Source: Alphaproteobacteria bacterium (lineage in GTDB: Bacteria > Pseudomonadota > Alphaproteobacteria > Caulobacterales > Aquidulcibacteraceae). Taken from it: 64,000 nucleotides of DNA. The stretch spans positions 45,980 to 109,979 of the forward strand of contig JAGWZE010000008.1 in NCBI GenBank assembly GCA_018969015.1, given 5' to 3'. Under the pieces are notes generated by a model that saw only the letters and a list, made by a program, of their open reading frames with translations, did no database searches and was not told the DNA's origin. The translations under genes were made by a program, and so were the position numbers. Positions 55,424 through 64,000 of this stretch are shown here, piece after piece (within the stretch, counting starts at the first letter, position 1; the number at the start of each line of letters is the position of its first letter).

Positions 55424-55664
55424 AGATGGCGTCGAGCGCTTCGAGGATCGTGCGCGCCATGTGGGCCTGCGGGCGGGCGATCATCAGGCGGCGGGGCACA
55501 GCGCCGATCGAGCCGTCGACGACGCTGGAGGCCGCATCGAGGATGATCGGATCGAGCCCCTCGCCGCGCAGCATGGCCTCGGCCATGCTGAGCCAGGCCA
55601 CGTCATTGGTTCGGCGAAGTTCCACCAGCACTTGGCGGCTCCCGGATGCGACGCTACGCCCCAT
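55416..55664 (-). CDS. DUF2007 protein
   Basis: The 82-residue protein has the DUF2007 pattern (VELRRTNDVAWLSMAEAMLRGEGLDPIIL, then PRRLMIARPQAHMARTILEAL), a small alpha/beta fold found next to methyltransferases or signalling genes. It starts at 55664; longer frames upstream run antisense to the polyprenyl synthase gene. Function unknown. Confidence 0.85.
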   Translation of the reverse strand: MGRSVASGSRQVLVELRRTNDVAWLSMAEAMLRGEGLDPIILDAASSVVDGSIGAVPRRLMIARPQAHMARTILEALDAIYG

Positions 55665-55782
55665 GCTTGACCCGGGCGACGGACACCACCATCGTCCCGG
55701 CGCGGTCGGCTGTCGAGCGGCCGAAATGGAGTTCGTTTTGGGTCCGGCTGACGCATCTGCCCGCATTGGCGAGGCGCCCGAC

Positions 55783-56790
55783 ATGGCGCCGGCAGAGACC
55801 GCGCCCGACGTGCGCGCCCTGGACACGCTGACGGGCCTCCTGCGCGAGGACCTCGCCGCGGTGGACGCCATCATCCACGAGCGCATGGGCAGCTCGGTTG
55901 GGCTGATCCCCAATCTCGCGGCCTATCTGATCGACGCCGGGGGCAAGCGGGTTCGCCCGATGATCACGCTGGCCGCGGCGCGCCTGTTCGGAGAGAGCGG
56001 CATGGCGGCGGCGCGCAACCTCGCCGCCGCAGTCGAATTCATCCACACCGCCACCCTGCTGCACGATGACGTGGTCGACGAAAGCGCCCTGCGCCGCGGC
56101 CGCACCAGTGCGAATTTCGTCTGGGGGAACGCGGCGAGCGTGCTGGTGGGCGATTTCCTGTTCGCCCGCTCCTTCAATCTGATGGTCGACGCCGGCGATC
56201 TCGAGATTCTCGGGGTGCTCGCGCAGGCCTCCAGCATCATCGCCGAGGGCGAAGTGATGCAGCTCGCGGCGATGAACGACGCCGATGCCCCGCTCGATCG
56301 GTATCTCGCGATCATCGACGCGAAGACCGCGGCTCTGTTCGCCGCGGCGGCGCGCGTGGGCGCGATGGCGGCCGGCCAGCGCGGCGACGTCGCCGATCGG
56401 CTCGCGGCCTATGGTCGAAATCTCGGCCTCGCCTTCCAGCTCGTGGACGATGCGCTCGATTATGGCGGCCGCACCGCCTCGCTCGGCAAGAATGTCGGGG
56501 ACGATTTCCGCGAAGGCAAAGTGACGATGCCCGTGGCGCTCGCGCGCGAGGCCGGCGATGCCGAAGAGCGCGCGTTCTGGCGTCGCGTGATGGGCGGCGG
56601 TGGCCAGACCGAGAGCGATTTCGATCGCGCCGTCGCGATCCTGCGCCGCCGCGGCGCAATCGATGCGACGCTGGAAGCCGCCAGCGGCTACGCCGAAGCG
56701 GCCAAAGCCGCGCTCGCCGTGGCGCCGCCCTCGGCGATGCGCACGGCGCTTGAGAATCTGGCCGACTTCGTGGTGCGCCGCGCGTCCTGA
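55783..56790 (+). CDS. Polyprenyl diphosphate synthase (octaprenyl/decaprenyl type)
   Basis: This trans-prenyltransferase makes the quinone side chain. The 335-residue protein has the first Asp-rich motif LLHDDVVDESALRRG and the second FQLVDDALDYGG. The start at MAPAETAPD fits family length; ATG 55726 (19 residues longer) is possible. It is divergent from DUF2007 and is likely IspB-like. Confidence 0.9.
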   Translation: MAPAETAPDVRALDTLTGLLREDLAAVDAIIHERMGSSVGLIPNLAAYLIDAGGKRVRPMITLAAARLFGESGMAAARNLAAAVEFIHTATLLHDDVVDESALRRGRTSANFVWGNAASVLVGDFLFARSFNLMVDAGDLEILGVLAQASSIIAEGEVMQLAAMNDADAPLDRYLAIIDAKTAALFAAAARVGAMAAGQRGDVADRLAAYGRNLGLAFQLVDDALDYGGRTASLGKNVGDDFREGKVTMPVALAREAGDAEERAFWRRVMGGGGQTESDFDRAVAILRRRGAIDATLEAASGYAEAAKAALAVAPPSAMRTALENLADFVVRRAS

Positions 56791-56810
56791 GCGCCCGCGC
56801 GCGCAGGCGA

Positions 56811-57959
56811 TTATTCCGAATCCAGTGCGTGCGTTGCCGCGAATTCCCGCACTTTCGCAGCGATTTTCATCGCGACGATCGCGAGGGTGGCCCACGCGGC
56901 GATCGGCGCCAGCGCGGCCGCGGCCGCAGCCGCGTGGAAAAAGGTCGGCGCGTCCCGCAATTCGTCCGCGCCAAGCGAAACGCGCGCACCGAAGCTCGCC
57001 AGGAACGCCACCAGGGCGCAATGCAGGGCGGCGATCCAATAGATCATCGTCACGCGGCGATGCGACAAACCGTGGCGCAGCCCGATCTGAAAGAGATGGT
57101 CGCGGTGCGATTTGAGCGTTGGCCGGCGCTGCGAGACGCGCCACGCCAGCGTCAGCAGAACGTCCGCCAGCATCGGGAAGAACAGGATCGGCGGGATGAA
57201 GATCGAAACGCCGGCGTCCCGCACCGCGATGAGCGAGAGGCCCGCGGCGAGGCCGCCGCAGAACAGCGCGCCGGCGTCGCCGGCGAACAAGCGGCCGTTC
57301 GGAAAGTTCCACATCAGGAACCCCGCCATCGCGGCTGCGGCGATCGCGCAGGCGATGCCGACATGCGGCGCGCCGTGCGCAAGCGAGATCGCCGCGAGCC
57401 CAGCCACGCCGATCGCAGTGGAGCCAATCGCGAGCCCGTTCGCGCCATCCATGAAGTTCACGGCGTTGACGAGCGTGAAGAAGAACAACGCCGATCCCGC
57501 CATCGCAAAAGCGGGCGGAAACGTCAGGCTGACATTGGCCGCGATGGTCACGCCGTCTGCCCGCGCCACCAGCACCGCATAGAGACACGACAACACCGCC
57601 AGCATGACGAACTTCGGACGCGCGGCGAGCGGGCGCAGATCATCGATCACGCCGATCACCAGAAGCAGCACCGCGGCGATCACGCACCCGGCCAGCGCCG
57701 TCAGGCTGCGCGGCTCCACCGCGGCGATCCACGATCCGAAATCGGGCGACAGCGCGAGCGCCATTGCCGCCGCGAACGCCACCGCGATCCCCACCCCGCC
57801 CGCGGTCGGCGTGGGCGTGGTGTGCACCTTTCGGATGGCGTTGGGCGCATCGAGCACGCCGGCGGCAATCACCAGCCGCGAGAGGCCCCAAGCCAAGAGG
57901 AACGCCGCGACCGAGGCGGCGAGAATCGTCACAGCCACAAGACTTTCCCGCCTCCCCAC
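56811..57959 (-). CDS. Glycosyltransferase family 4 (WecA/MraY-like)
   Basis: The 382-residue inner-membrane enzyme transfers a sugar-1-phosphate to undecaprenyl phosphate at the start of a glycan. It has the motif VIGVIDDLRPL, NAVNFMDGANGLAIG, FAGDAGAL, and the C-terminal HRDHLFQ of WecA-like members, plus about 11 helices. It may start an O-antigen, capsule or holdfast-type polymer. Confidence 0.92.
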   Translation of the reverse strand: MGRRESLVAVTILAASVAAFLLAWGLSRLVIAAGVLDAPNAIRKVHTTPTPTAGGVGIAVAFAAAMALALSPDFGSWIAAVEPRSLTALAGCVIAAVLLLVIGVIDDLRPLAARPKFVMLAVLSCLYAVLVARADGVTIAANVSLTFPPAFAMAGSALFFFTLVNAVNFMDGANGLAIGSTAIGVAGLAAISLAHGAPHVGIACAIAAAAMAGFLMWNFPNGRLFAGDAGALFCGGLAAGLSLIAVRDAGVSIFIPPILFFPMLADVLLTLAWRVSQRRPTLKSHRDHLFQIGLRHGLSHRRVTMIYWIAALHCALVAFLASFGARVSLGADELRDAPTFFHAAAAAAALAPIAAWATLAIVAMKIAAKVREFAATHALDSE

Positions 57960-57982
57960 GCCGAACGTCTGCTCAGGAGCGG

Positions 57983-58891
57983 TTAGGCCGTGGTTTCCCT
58001 GCCGTCAACGCCGCCAAGCATCGTTCGGCGAACCCACCACCCCATATGGGCGGTGGCCAGCCGCTCTGAGGCGCGGGCGGCTGCGGCCGCATCGTGGGCA
58101 AGCCCGAAACACGTGGCGCCGCTTCCCGATAGGCGCGCGAGCGCGATGTCCGGATCGGCCGCGAGCGCCGTCAGCACGTCGGTGATGGAGGGCGTCACCG
58201 TCACGGCGGCTGGCTCGAGGTCATTGCGGGCCGTCCCGAGCGCGGTGATCGCCGCGGCCGGCGTGGGCCAGCCCCCCTCCGGCGACGACCCAAACGCATC
58301 GCCCAGGTCGAGCGCATCGAACGCCCGGTACACCGCGCCGGTCGGCGCGGGCGCACCCGGATTGATGAGCACCGCCGGGAGCTGCGGGCACGCAAACGGG
58401 GCTAGCGTGCGACCATCTCCGAGCATGCGCACCGGGCGGGACGCGATGCATGCCGGCACATCCGCGCCCAGCGCGCCCGCGATCTCGCGCAGGTCGTCGT
58501 CGTCGAGCCGCGGGCCATCCCACGCGCCGTTCAGCGCGCGCAACGTCGCCGCCGCATCCGCCGACCCGCCGCCGATGCCGGACGCAATGGGCAGGGCCTT
58601 GGTGAGCCGGATGTGCGCGCCGGCGTGCGCGTCCTTGCGCGCTTGCATCAGACGCGCAGCGCGCAAGACGAGATTGTCCGGCTCCGGCGCAAGCGCCGCC
58701 GCGAATGGCCCGTCGATCTCGAGCGTCAGTTCGCCGCCGCGCGTGGGCGTCACTACGAGCGTGTCGCCTACGTCGGCGAACGCGACGAGGCTGTCGAGCG
58801 GATGACGCCCATCGGCCATCGGTCGGCCAACATGCAGCGTGAGGTTGATCTTCGCCGGGGCGAAGACGGTGACCGTCCCGGAGCTTGTCAT
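57983..58891 (-). CDS. ispE: 4-diphosphocytidyl-2-C-methyl-D-erythritol kinase
   Basis: IspE phosphorylates CDP-methylerythritol in the MEP isoprenoid pathway. The 302-residue GHMP kinase has FAPAKINLTLHVG, the ATP loop KALPIASGIGGGSADAAATLRAL and SGSGATCFGL. It follows the TPR lipoprotein gene by seven bases and lies near a polyprenyl synthase of the same pathway branch. Confidence 0.95.
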   Translation of the reverse strand: MTSSGTVTVFAPAKINLTLHVGRPMADGRHPLDSLVAFADVGDTLVVTPTRGGELTLEIDGPFAAALAPEPDNLVLRAARLMQARKDAHAGAHIRLTKALPIASGIGGGSADAAATLRALNGAWDGPRLDDDDLREIAGALGADVPACIASRPVRMLGDGRTLAPFACPQLPAVLINPGAPAPTGAVYRAFDALDLGDAFGSSPEGGWPTPAAAITALGTARNDLEPAAVTVTPSITDVLTALAADPDIALARLSGSGATCFGLAHDAAAAARASERLATAHMGWWVRRTMLGGVDGRETTA

Positions 58892-58898
58892 GACGCCG

Positions 58899-60596
58899 TC
58901 ACGGCGCCTTGGCGAGCGGCGCGGTCTTGGGCGCGTCCGGCAATCCGGAGGCGACTTTCGCCTTCAGTCGCGCGGCCATCGCCGCATCGGGATCGAGCGC
59001 AAGCGCGCGCGTCCACTGGAAGCCGGCTTCGCGTTTGCGCCCCAGGCGCCAATACAGATCGCCGAGATGGTCGTTCACTTCGGCATTGTTGGGTTCGAGT
59101 TCGACGGCGCGCTCCAGATGCACGAGCGCAAGATCGTACTCCCCGCGCCGGAAATGCGCCCAACCAAGGCTATCGATGATGTGCCCGGAGTCCGGACTGA
59201 GCGCGACGGCTTCGTTGAGCAACGAGAGCGCTTCGTCCAACCGCTCGCCACGCTCGACCCACGCATACGCCAGGTAGTTCATCACTTCCGGCTGGCGCGG
59301 CGACAGATCGAGCGCATGCTGCAGATCCTTTTCCGCGTCTTCCCAGCGGCCGAGCCGCTCGCGCATCGCGGCGCGGGCGAACACGAGGCGCCAATCCGGA
59401 GTTTCGGGCGCGGCCGCGATGAGGCGGTCATAGACGTCCTCGGCTTCGGCAAACCGGTCTCTGCGCCGGTAGAGATCGCCGAGCGCGCGCTGTGCGGCGG
59501 GATCGCCGCCGCTTGCGGCCGCGCGCGCGGCGGCGAGCGCGTCGTCTTCCCGGCCGAGATCGAGGAGAATGTAGGCGCGCTGCACCTGCGCGACCGCGGC
59601 ATAGGGAGACCCGGGCGCAACGTCGTCGAGCACGCGCAAGGCGGTGTCACGCGTCGTCTCGCGCACCTCCTCGTCGCCCTGCAGCGCCTCCGCGTACGCG
59701 ACGCGCGCGGCGTCGAGCCCAGGATCGAGCGCAAGGGCCAGCGTGAGATAGGGCGTCGCCAGATCGGCCGGCGCCTGGCCGATCAGCAACGCCGCGAGCG
59801 TGTAGAACCCGAGCGCTGCGCCCTGCTCCGGTGTGGTTGCGGCGCGGGTGGAGCGGCCCTGCTCGATCCGGGCGCGTTCAGCGCGCTCGAGCCCGCTTGC
59901 GGCGGCGCCGCGCGACAGCAGAGCAAGCGCATCCGCGCGCCGCCCCGCCCGCTCGAGCACACGGGCTTGCATGACGCGGGTCTGCGTCGTGCGAAGCCCG
60001 CCGGTTTCGGCCTCCTCGAACGCGGCGAGGGCGTCGCTCGTGCGCCCGGCGCGATCGAGAATGAGCGCGCGCTGCAGCGACATGTAGCCCTTCAACGGCG
60101 AGGCGGGATCGGTGTCGAGCAGCGCCAACGCGGCGTCTGTCTTGCCGCGCGCAGCGGCGGTCCAGGCGCCGAGCGTGTCACGCGCCGCTCGCGTCAAAGG
60201 TGAGCCGTGCACCTCGCCGAGATGCGCTTCGGCGATCGCGAATTTGCGCCGCGTCAGCGCGTCCACCGCCAGCGTGAGTTGTCCCTCGGGCGTCGCAAGG
60301 CCGAGTGCGTCTGCGTACTGGGCAGCCTCCAGCGCGCGTCGGAAATCCCCGGCCTGAAGGGAGGCCCGCAGTGCGCTCGTGACGATGACGGGATTGCCCG
60401 TGTCGGTGCGTGCGGCGTCAAGAAAGGAGGCCGCGGCGCCGGCGCTGTCGCCGCGCAGGTCGGCGACGCGGCCGATCAGAAACTGCGCTTCGGGCGCCAT
60501 GTAGGGCGCGACCGGCGGCGGCGGCGGGGTCGTGGCGCACCCGGCCAGAGCAAGACCCGCTGCAATCACCGCCAGAAAGGGAGAGGTTCGCCACAT
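58899..60596 (-). CDS. TPR-repeat lipoprotein
   Basis: The 565-residue protein has a lipoprotein signal (lipobox LALAGC) and at least eight TPR-like helical repeats, clearest near the C-terminus (PNNAEVNDHLGDLYWRLG, DWRLVFARAAMRERLGRWEDAEKDL). It resembles the tetratricopeptide lipoproteins often encoded before ispE in alphaproteobacteria. Its likely role is an envelope scaffold; no partner is proven. Confidence 0.85.
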   Translation of the reverse strand: MWRTSPFLAVIAAGLALAGCATTPPPPPVAPYMAPEAQFLIGRVADLRGDSAGAAASFLDAARTDTGNPVIVTSALRASLQAGDFRRALEAAQYADALGLATPEGQLTLAVDALTRRKFAIAEAHLGEVHGSPLTRAARDTLGAWTAAARGKTDAALALLDTDPASPLKGYMSLQRALILDRAGRTSDALAAFEEAETGGLRTTQTRVMQARVLERAGRRADALALLSRGAAASGLERAERARIEQGRSTRAATTPEQGAALGFYTLAALLIGQAPADLATPYLTLALALDPGLDAARVAYAEALQGDEEVRETTRDTALRVLDDVAPGSPYAAVAQVQRAYILLDLGREDDALAAARAAASGGDPAAQRALGDLYRRRDRFAEAEDVYDRLIAAAPETPDWRLVFARAAMRERLGRWEDAEKDLQHALDLSPRQPEVMNYLAYAWVERGERLDEALSLLNEAVALSPDSGHIIDSLGWAHFRRGEYDLALVHLERAVELEPNNAEVNDHLGDLYWRLGRKREAGFQWTRALALDPDAAMAARLKAKVASGLPDAPKTAPLAKAP

Positions 60597-60937
60597 GGAG
60601 CCATGATGCGGGCCCGACGCAGCGCCGGCAAGCGGTTCCCCCCGAGGGCTGATTTGGGCGCGGATACGCCCGAAAACGTGGCGCCAGCGCCACGCTGAAC
60701 GCCGTCCGACGAATCGTGATCGTTTTCGGCTCTCGAAAGTCTTTCTCAGTCGCCAGCGATATGGTCGACTTCGTCCAGCAGGCTGAGGACGCACGCGACG
60801 TCAGCCGCTCTCCGCCCCGGAGATGCGGCTGACGGGCCCCGCGACGGCGTCTTCTGGTGGTGGACTTTGCGATCGCATTCGGCGGCCGTGCACGGGGCAT
60901 GTCCCGCGCCAGGGCGCACGTACGCCTCTCGCGCGCC
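60597..60937. other. Intergenic gap with a perfect hairpin
   Basis: No gene is supported in this 341-base gap. It holds a perfect ten-base hairpin (CGTCAGCCGC with GCGGCTGACG, 60799-60834) that contains an inner CTCC/GGAG stem, downstream of the ETF-QO gene. No T run follows, so termination is uncertain. A smaller palindrome (GTGGCGC/GCGCCAC) lies near 60690. Confidence 0.5.
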
Positions 60938-62617
60938 CTACATGTTGGGATAGTTCGGCCCGCCGCCGCCTTCCGGCGTCGTCCAGGTGATGTTCTGGTT
61001 CGGGTCCTTGATGTCGCACGTCTTGCAGTGGACGCAGTTCTGCGCGTTGATCTGGAACCGTTTTCCGTCCGACGAGGACGCGTCGTCCAGCCACTCGTAG
61101 ACGCCCGCCGGGCAATAGCGGTTCGACGGCCCCGCGAACTCCGCCAATTCGCTGGCGTGCTGCAGGCGCAGATCGTTCACCCGCAGGTGGATCGGCTGAT
61201 CCTCCTCGTGGTTGGTGTTCGACAGGAACACAGAGGACAGCTTGTCGAACGTCAGCACACCGTCCGGTTTCGGGTAGACCTTCGGCTTGTGCTTCGAAGC
61301 GGGCTCGGTGGAGGCGGCGTCCGTCTTGCCATGCTTGAGCGTGCCGAGCGGCGAGAAGCCGCCGAGCAGCGTGCGCATCCACATGTCCATCGCGCCGAGG
61401 CCGACGCCCATGATCGTTCCGAAGCGCGTCCAGAGCGGCTTCACGTTCTGCACGAGATTGAGTTCGCGGCGGACGTCGCTGGCCTTGTAGGCTTCGTCGT
61501 AGGCGGTCAGTTCGTCGCGCTGGCGCCCGGCGCCGACGGCCTCGAACACGGCCTCGGCCGCCATCATGCCGGTCTTCACCGCATTGTGACTGCCCTTGAT
61601 CCGCGGCACGTTCACGAAACCCGCGGAGCAGCCGATCAGCGCGCCGCCGGGGAACGCCAGTTGCGGCACAGATTGCGCGCCGCCTTCGGTGATCGCGCGC
61701 GCTCCGTAGCCGATGCGCTTGCCGCCTTCGAGGAACGGACGGATCTCCGGATGAGTCTTGTAGCGCTGGAATTCCTCGAAGGGCGCGAGGTACGGGTTCT
61801 TGTAGTTGAGGTGCACCACGAAGCCGATCGACACGAGTCGATCGCCGAAATGGTACATCCACGAGCCGCCGTTGCCGTCCTTGTCTTCGAGCGGCCAGCC
61901 GAACGTGTGCTGTACGAGACCGGGCTGGTGCTTGTCGGCCGGAACTTCCCACAGCTCCTTGATGCCGATGCCGAACTTTTGCGGCTCGCGGCCATCGTCG
62001 AGCTTGAACTTCTTGATCAGCTGCTTGGCCAGCGACCCGCGCACGCCTTCGGCGATCAGCGTGTACTTCGCGTGGATCTCGATGCCCGGCGTGAAATCGC
62101 CTTTGGGTTCGCCGTCGCGGCCGACGCCCATGTCGCCGACCTGCACGCCCTTCACCGCGCCGTTCTCGTCATAGACGACGGCAGCCGCCGCAAAGCCCGG
62201 ATAAATCTCGACGCCAAGCGCCTCGGCTTCGCGGCCAAGCCAGCGCGCCACGTTGCTGAGCGACACGATGTACGCGCCGTGATTGCTCATCAGCGGCGGC
62301 ATCAGGAAGTTCGGGATGCGCAGCGAACCGGCCGGCCCGAGGATCAGGAAGCGGTCTTCCTTCACTTCCGTTTCGATCGGCGCGCCGCGTTCCTTCCAGT
62401 CGGGGAACAGGCGGCTGATGCCGGACATGTCGATCACCGCGCCGGACAGCACGTGCGCGCCGACCTCCGAGCCCTTCTCGAGCACGGCGACGGATATGTC
62501 CGTGCCCGCCGCGGCGGCGAGCTGTTTCAGGCGGATCGCGGCCGAAAGCCCGGCAGGGCCAGCCCCGACGATCACCACGTCATATTCCATCGACTCGCGT
62601 TCGATCGCCTCGGCCAT
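60938..62617 (-). CDS. Electron-transfer flavoprotein-ubiquinone oxidoreductase
   Basis: ETF-QO passes electrons from acyl-CoA dehydrogenases, through ETF, to ubiquinone at the membrane. The 559-residue protein has the FAD motif VVIVGAGPAGLSAAIRL and a C-terminal ferredoxin domain with Cys ligands in CPAGVYEW, NAQNCVHCKTCDIKDP. It serves the acyl-CoA dehydrogenases elsewhere in the window. Confidence 0.96.
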   Translation of the reverse strand: MAEAIERESMEYDVVIVGAGPAGLSAAIRLKQLAAAAGTDISVAVLEKGSEVGAHVLSGAVIDMSGISRLFPDWKERGAPIETEVKEDRFLILGPAGSLRIPNFLMPPLMSNHGAYIVSLSNVARWLGREAEALGVEIYPGFAAAAVVYDENGAVKGVQVGDMGVGRDGEPKGDFTPGIEIHAKYTLIAEGVRGSLAKQLIKKFKLDDGREPQKFGIGIKELWEVPADKHQPGLVQHTFGWPLEDKDGNGGSWMYHFGDRLVSIGFVVHLNYKNPYLAPFEEFQRYKTHPEIRPFLEGGKRIGYGARAITEGGAQSVPQLAFPGGALIGCSAGFVNVPRIKGSHNAVKTGMMAAEAVFEAVGAGRQRDELTAYDEAYKASDVRRELNLVQNVKPLWTRFGTIMGVGLGAMDMWMRTLLGGFSPLGTLKHGKTDAASTEPASKHKPKVYPKPDGVLTFDKLSSVFLSNTNHEEDQPIHLRVNDLRLQHASELAEFAGPSNRYCPAGVYEWLDDASSSDGKRFQINAQNCVHCKTCDIKDPNQNITWTTPEGGGGPNYPNM

Positions 62618-62796
62618 CGTCGTTCGATCCTCGTTCCCGGCGTGGCGCCCCGAAGGAAACCGCGCGTCGTCATTCCTGTTCGGTGCGCCTTATCGAAGCT
62701 AAACGCCGGAGCCGCAAGGCCAAGGGCGCGTCCGAGATCGGCCGATCCGCCCTTCGCGCATAGGTCGCCGGCCTGAAAGCGTGGTAAACGCGGCCC

Positions 62797-63630
62797 GTGA
62801 CCGCGACCCAGCCTCTCGATCCGTCTTTCGAGTCCGTCCTCGCTTTCTGGGAGGACGCCGGGGTCGACGTGGCCACCGCGCGGGCGCTGGCGCGCGCCGC
62901 AACGCGCGTCGCCCGGTCTGGCGGCGGGGCGCCGGACGCCGCCCCCACCCCAAACGCGGCGCGTATCTCCGCCCCGGGCCAGAAGCGGGCCGCCCGCAGT
63001 CCGGTCGACGACGCCCGCGCCCGGGCCGCCGCCGCGACCACCCTGGACGAACTGGCCGCCGCGATCGCGGCGTTCGACGGCTGCCCCCTCAAAGCCTCCG
63101 CCAAGCGGGCCGTGTTCGCCGACGGCGTCCCCGGCGCGCCGATCATGGCGATCGGCGAGGCCCCCGGCCGGGACGAGGACGCCGAGGGCCGCCCCTTCGT
63201 GGGCCGCGCGGGCCAGCTGCTGGATCGCATGTTCGCCGCCATTGGCGTTTCGCGCGCGACGAACCTCTTCATCACCAACGCGGTGTTCTGGCGCCCGCCG
63301 GGCAACCGCACGCCCGACGCCGGCGAACTGGCCGTGTGCCGCCCGTTCGTGGAGCGCGCCATCGAGCTCGGCCGGCCCAAGGCGCTGATCCTCATCGGCG
63401 GCACCGCGGGACAGGCCATTCTGAAGCGGCCGGAGGGCGTGATGCGCCTGCGCGGCCGCCGGTTCGCCTATGGTGAATCCGGATTAACCCAACCGCTCAA
63501 CGCGATGGTTATTCTCCATCCGGCATATTTGCTGCGGAGGCCGCAGGAGAAAGGCCTTGCCTGGACGGATCTCCAGGCGATCGCGGCATGGCTCGACGAG
63601 CTGGGGATCGCGCGCGCCGGAGCCGTCTAG
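62797..63630 (+). CDS. Family 4-type uracil-DNA glycosylase lacking two Fe-S cysteines
   Basis: The 277-residue DNA repair enzyme has the family 4 motifs GEAPGRDEDAEGRPFVGRAG, NAVFWRPPGNRTP and HPAYLLR. Family 4 enzymes bind a 4Fe-4S cluster with four Cys. Here the whole protein has only two (DGCPLK and AVCRPF); the first Cys of the N-terminal pair is Phe and the Cys before RPPGNR is Trp. It starts with GTG and has a variable N-terminal extension of about 90 residues. Confidence 0.9.
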   Translation: MTATQPLDPSFESVLAFWEDAGVDVATARALARAATRVARSGGGAPDAAPTPNAARISAPGQKRAARSPVDDARARAAAATTLDELAAAIAAFDGCPLKASAKRAVFADGVPGAPIMAIGEAPGRDEDAEGRPFVGRAGQLLDRMFAAIGVSRATNLFITNAVFWRPPGNRTPDAGELAVCRPFVERAIELGRPKALILIGGTAGQAILKRPEGVMRLRGRRFAYGESGLTQPLNAMVILHPAYLLRRPQEKGLAWTDLQAIAAWLDELGIARAGAV

Positions 63631-63647
63631 ATCGAGCGGAGAACCGC

Positions 63648-64000
63648 ATGATCCGGATGCTGACGATGGCGCTCGCGCTTGCGGCCGCGCCCCTGCCGGC
63701 CATCGCCGCCACCGGCGTGATCGTGCTGTCCGACGACGACGAAGCCGCCTACCGCGCCGCTTACGACGCGACGGACCGCGGCGACCTCGCCGCCGCGGAC
63801 GCCGCCCTGGCGCGCGTGGGGGATCAGACGCTCGTTGGCCATGTGCTCGCGCGGCGCTACCTCGCGCCCGGCGCGGACCCCGCCCCCGAGGACCTGCGCG
63901 ACTGGCTCGCCGCGTTCCGCGACGAGGCGTCCGCGCCGGCCATCGCCAAACTTGCGCGCGCGCGCGGCCTCGACGCGCAGGCCGCCGCCGCGGGCTCGCG
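63648..64000 (+). CDS. Lytic murein transglycosylase, N-terminal part (runs off the window)
   Basis: The open frame reaches the window edge after 117 codons. It has a signal peptide (MIRMLTMALALAAAPLPAIAA) and helical repeats like the superhelical N-terminal domain of soluble Slt-type transglycosylases (TLVGHVLARRYL, LRDWLAAFRDEASAP). The catalytic domain would lie beyond the window. AGCGGAG precedes the ATG. Confidence 0.7.
   Translation, partial: MIRMLTMALALAAAPLPAIAATGVIVLSDDDEAAYRAAYDATDRGDLAAADAALARVGDQTLVGHVLARRYLAPGADPAPEDLRDWLAAFRDEASAPAIAKLARARGLDAQAAAAGS

Overview
The window comes from a high-GC (roughly two-thirds or more G+C by eye) alphaproteobacterium, most likely Caulobacterales (Caulobacteraceae/Hyphomonadaceae-like). 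The main reasons are a full gcrA, a hybrid kinase cckA placed next to fliQ-fliR-flhB, a class I lysyl-tRNA synthetase, a phoR-pstB-phoU-phoB cluster, a recA with an alphaproteobacterial LexA box (GTTC-N7-GTTC), and CtrA-type boxes (TTAA-N7-TTAA) at flagellar promoters. I see no rRNA, tRNA, CRISPR, prophage or insertion sequence. The window reads as ordinary chromosomal backbone with a few accessory cassettes.

Layout. 0-9.2 kb: recA, cckA, then the flagellar export and basal-body genes flhB-fliR-fliQ and fliP-fliO (minus strand) and flgB-flgC-fliE (plus strand). An overlooked 39-codon gene sits between fliQ and fliP. 9.2-14.5 kb: folB with a FolM-like reductase, then argD-argF-hslO, then an ABC-2 permease. 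14.5-19.3 kb: gcrA with a likely cell-cycle-controlled upstream region, then the Pho regulon core (phoR, pstB, phoU, phoB), which lacks pstC and pstA. 19.4-25.8 kb: an M13 metallopeptidase lipoprotein, an ABC/DUF3299/globin cassette with a His-rich permease loop, an NTF2-like protein and a ParDE pair. 25.9-28.8 kb: hpd divergent from marR-FAH-maiA (aromatic ring catabolism). 29-31.7 kb: an NMT1/THI5-type ABC importer and DUF2256. 31.7-38.9 kb: a deacetylase-like enzyme, pyrD, DUF952, a TPR-like protein, lysK, sixA and a membrane glycosyltransferase. 39-45.2 kb: an MprF-like aminoacyltransferase, a two-subunit acyl-CoA dehydrogenase with a lipoprotein gene between the subunits, and an amino-acid permease. 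45.2-52.8 kb: two tandem membrane/coiled-coil paralogues, then a convergent MlaFED/LinKLMN-type lipid transport operon. 52.9-64 kb: glyQ (no glyS), an S49 peptidase, a tRNA-modifying methyltransferase, DUF2007, polyprenyl diphosphate synthase, a WecA/MraY-type transferase, ispE, a TPR lipoprotein, ETF-QO, an atypical family 4 uracil-DNA glycosylase and the start of a lytic transglycosylase.

The strongest candidate for something undescribed is the tandem pair at 45.6-49.2 kb. Both proteins have a two-helix membrane hairpin, a long Ala-rich coiled coil, a disordered linker and a shared C-terminal domain of about 93 residues. A near-consensus CtrA box lies in front of the first gene. The architecture recalls the Caulobacter polarity factor TipN, but no homology could be tested here. 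Other points worth checking are the 39-residue gene by fliQ/fliP, the glycosylase that lacks two of four expected Fe-S cysteines, and the pho locus without its permease genes.
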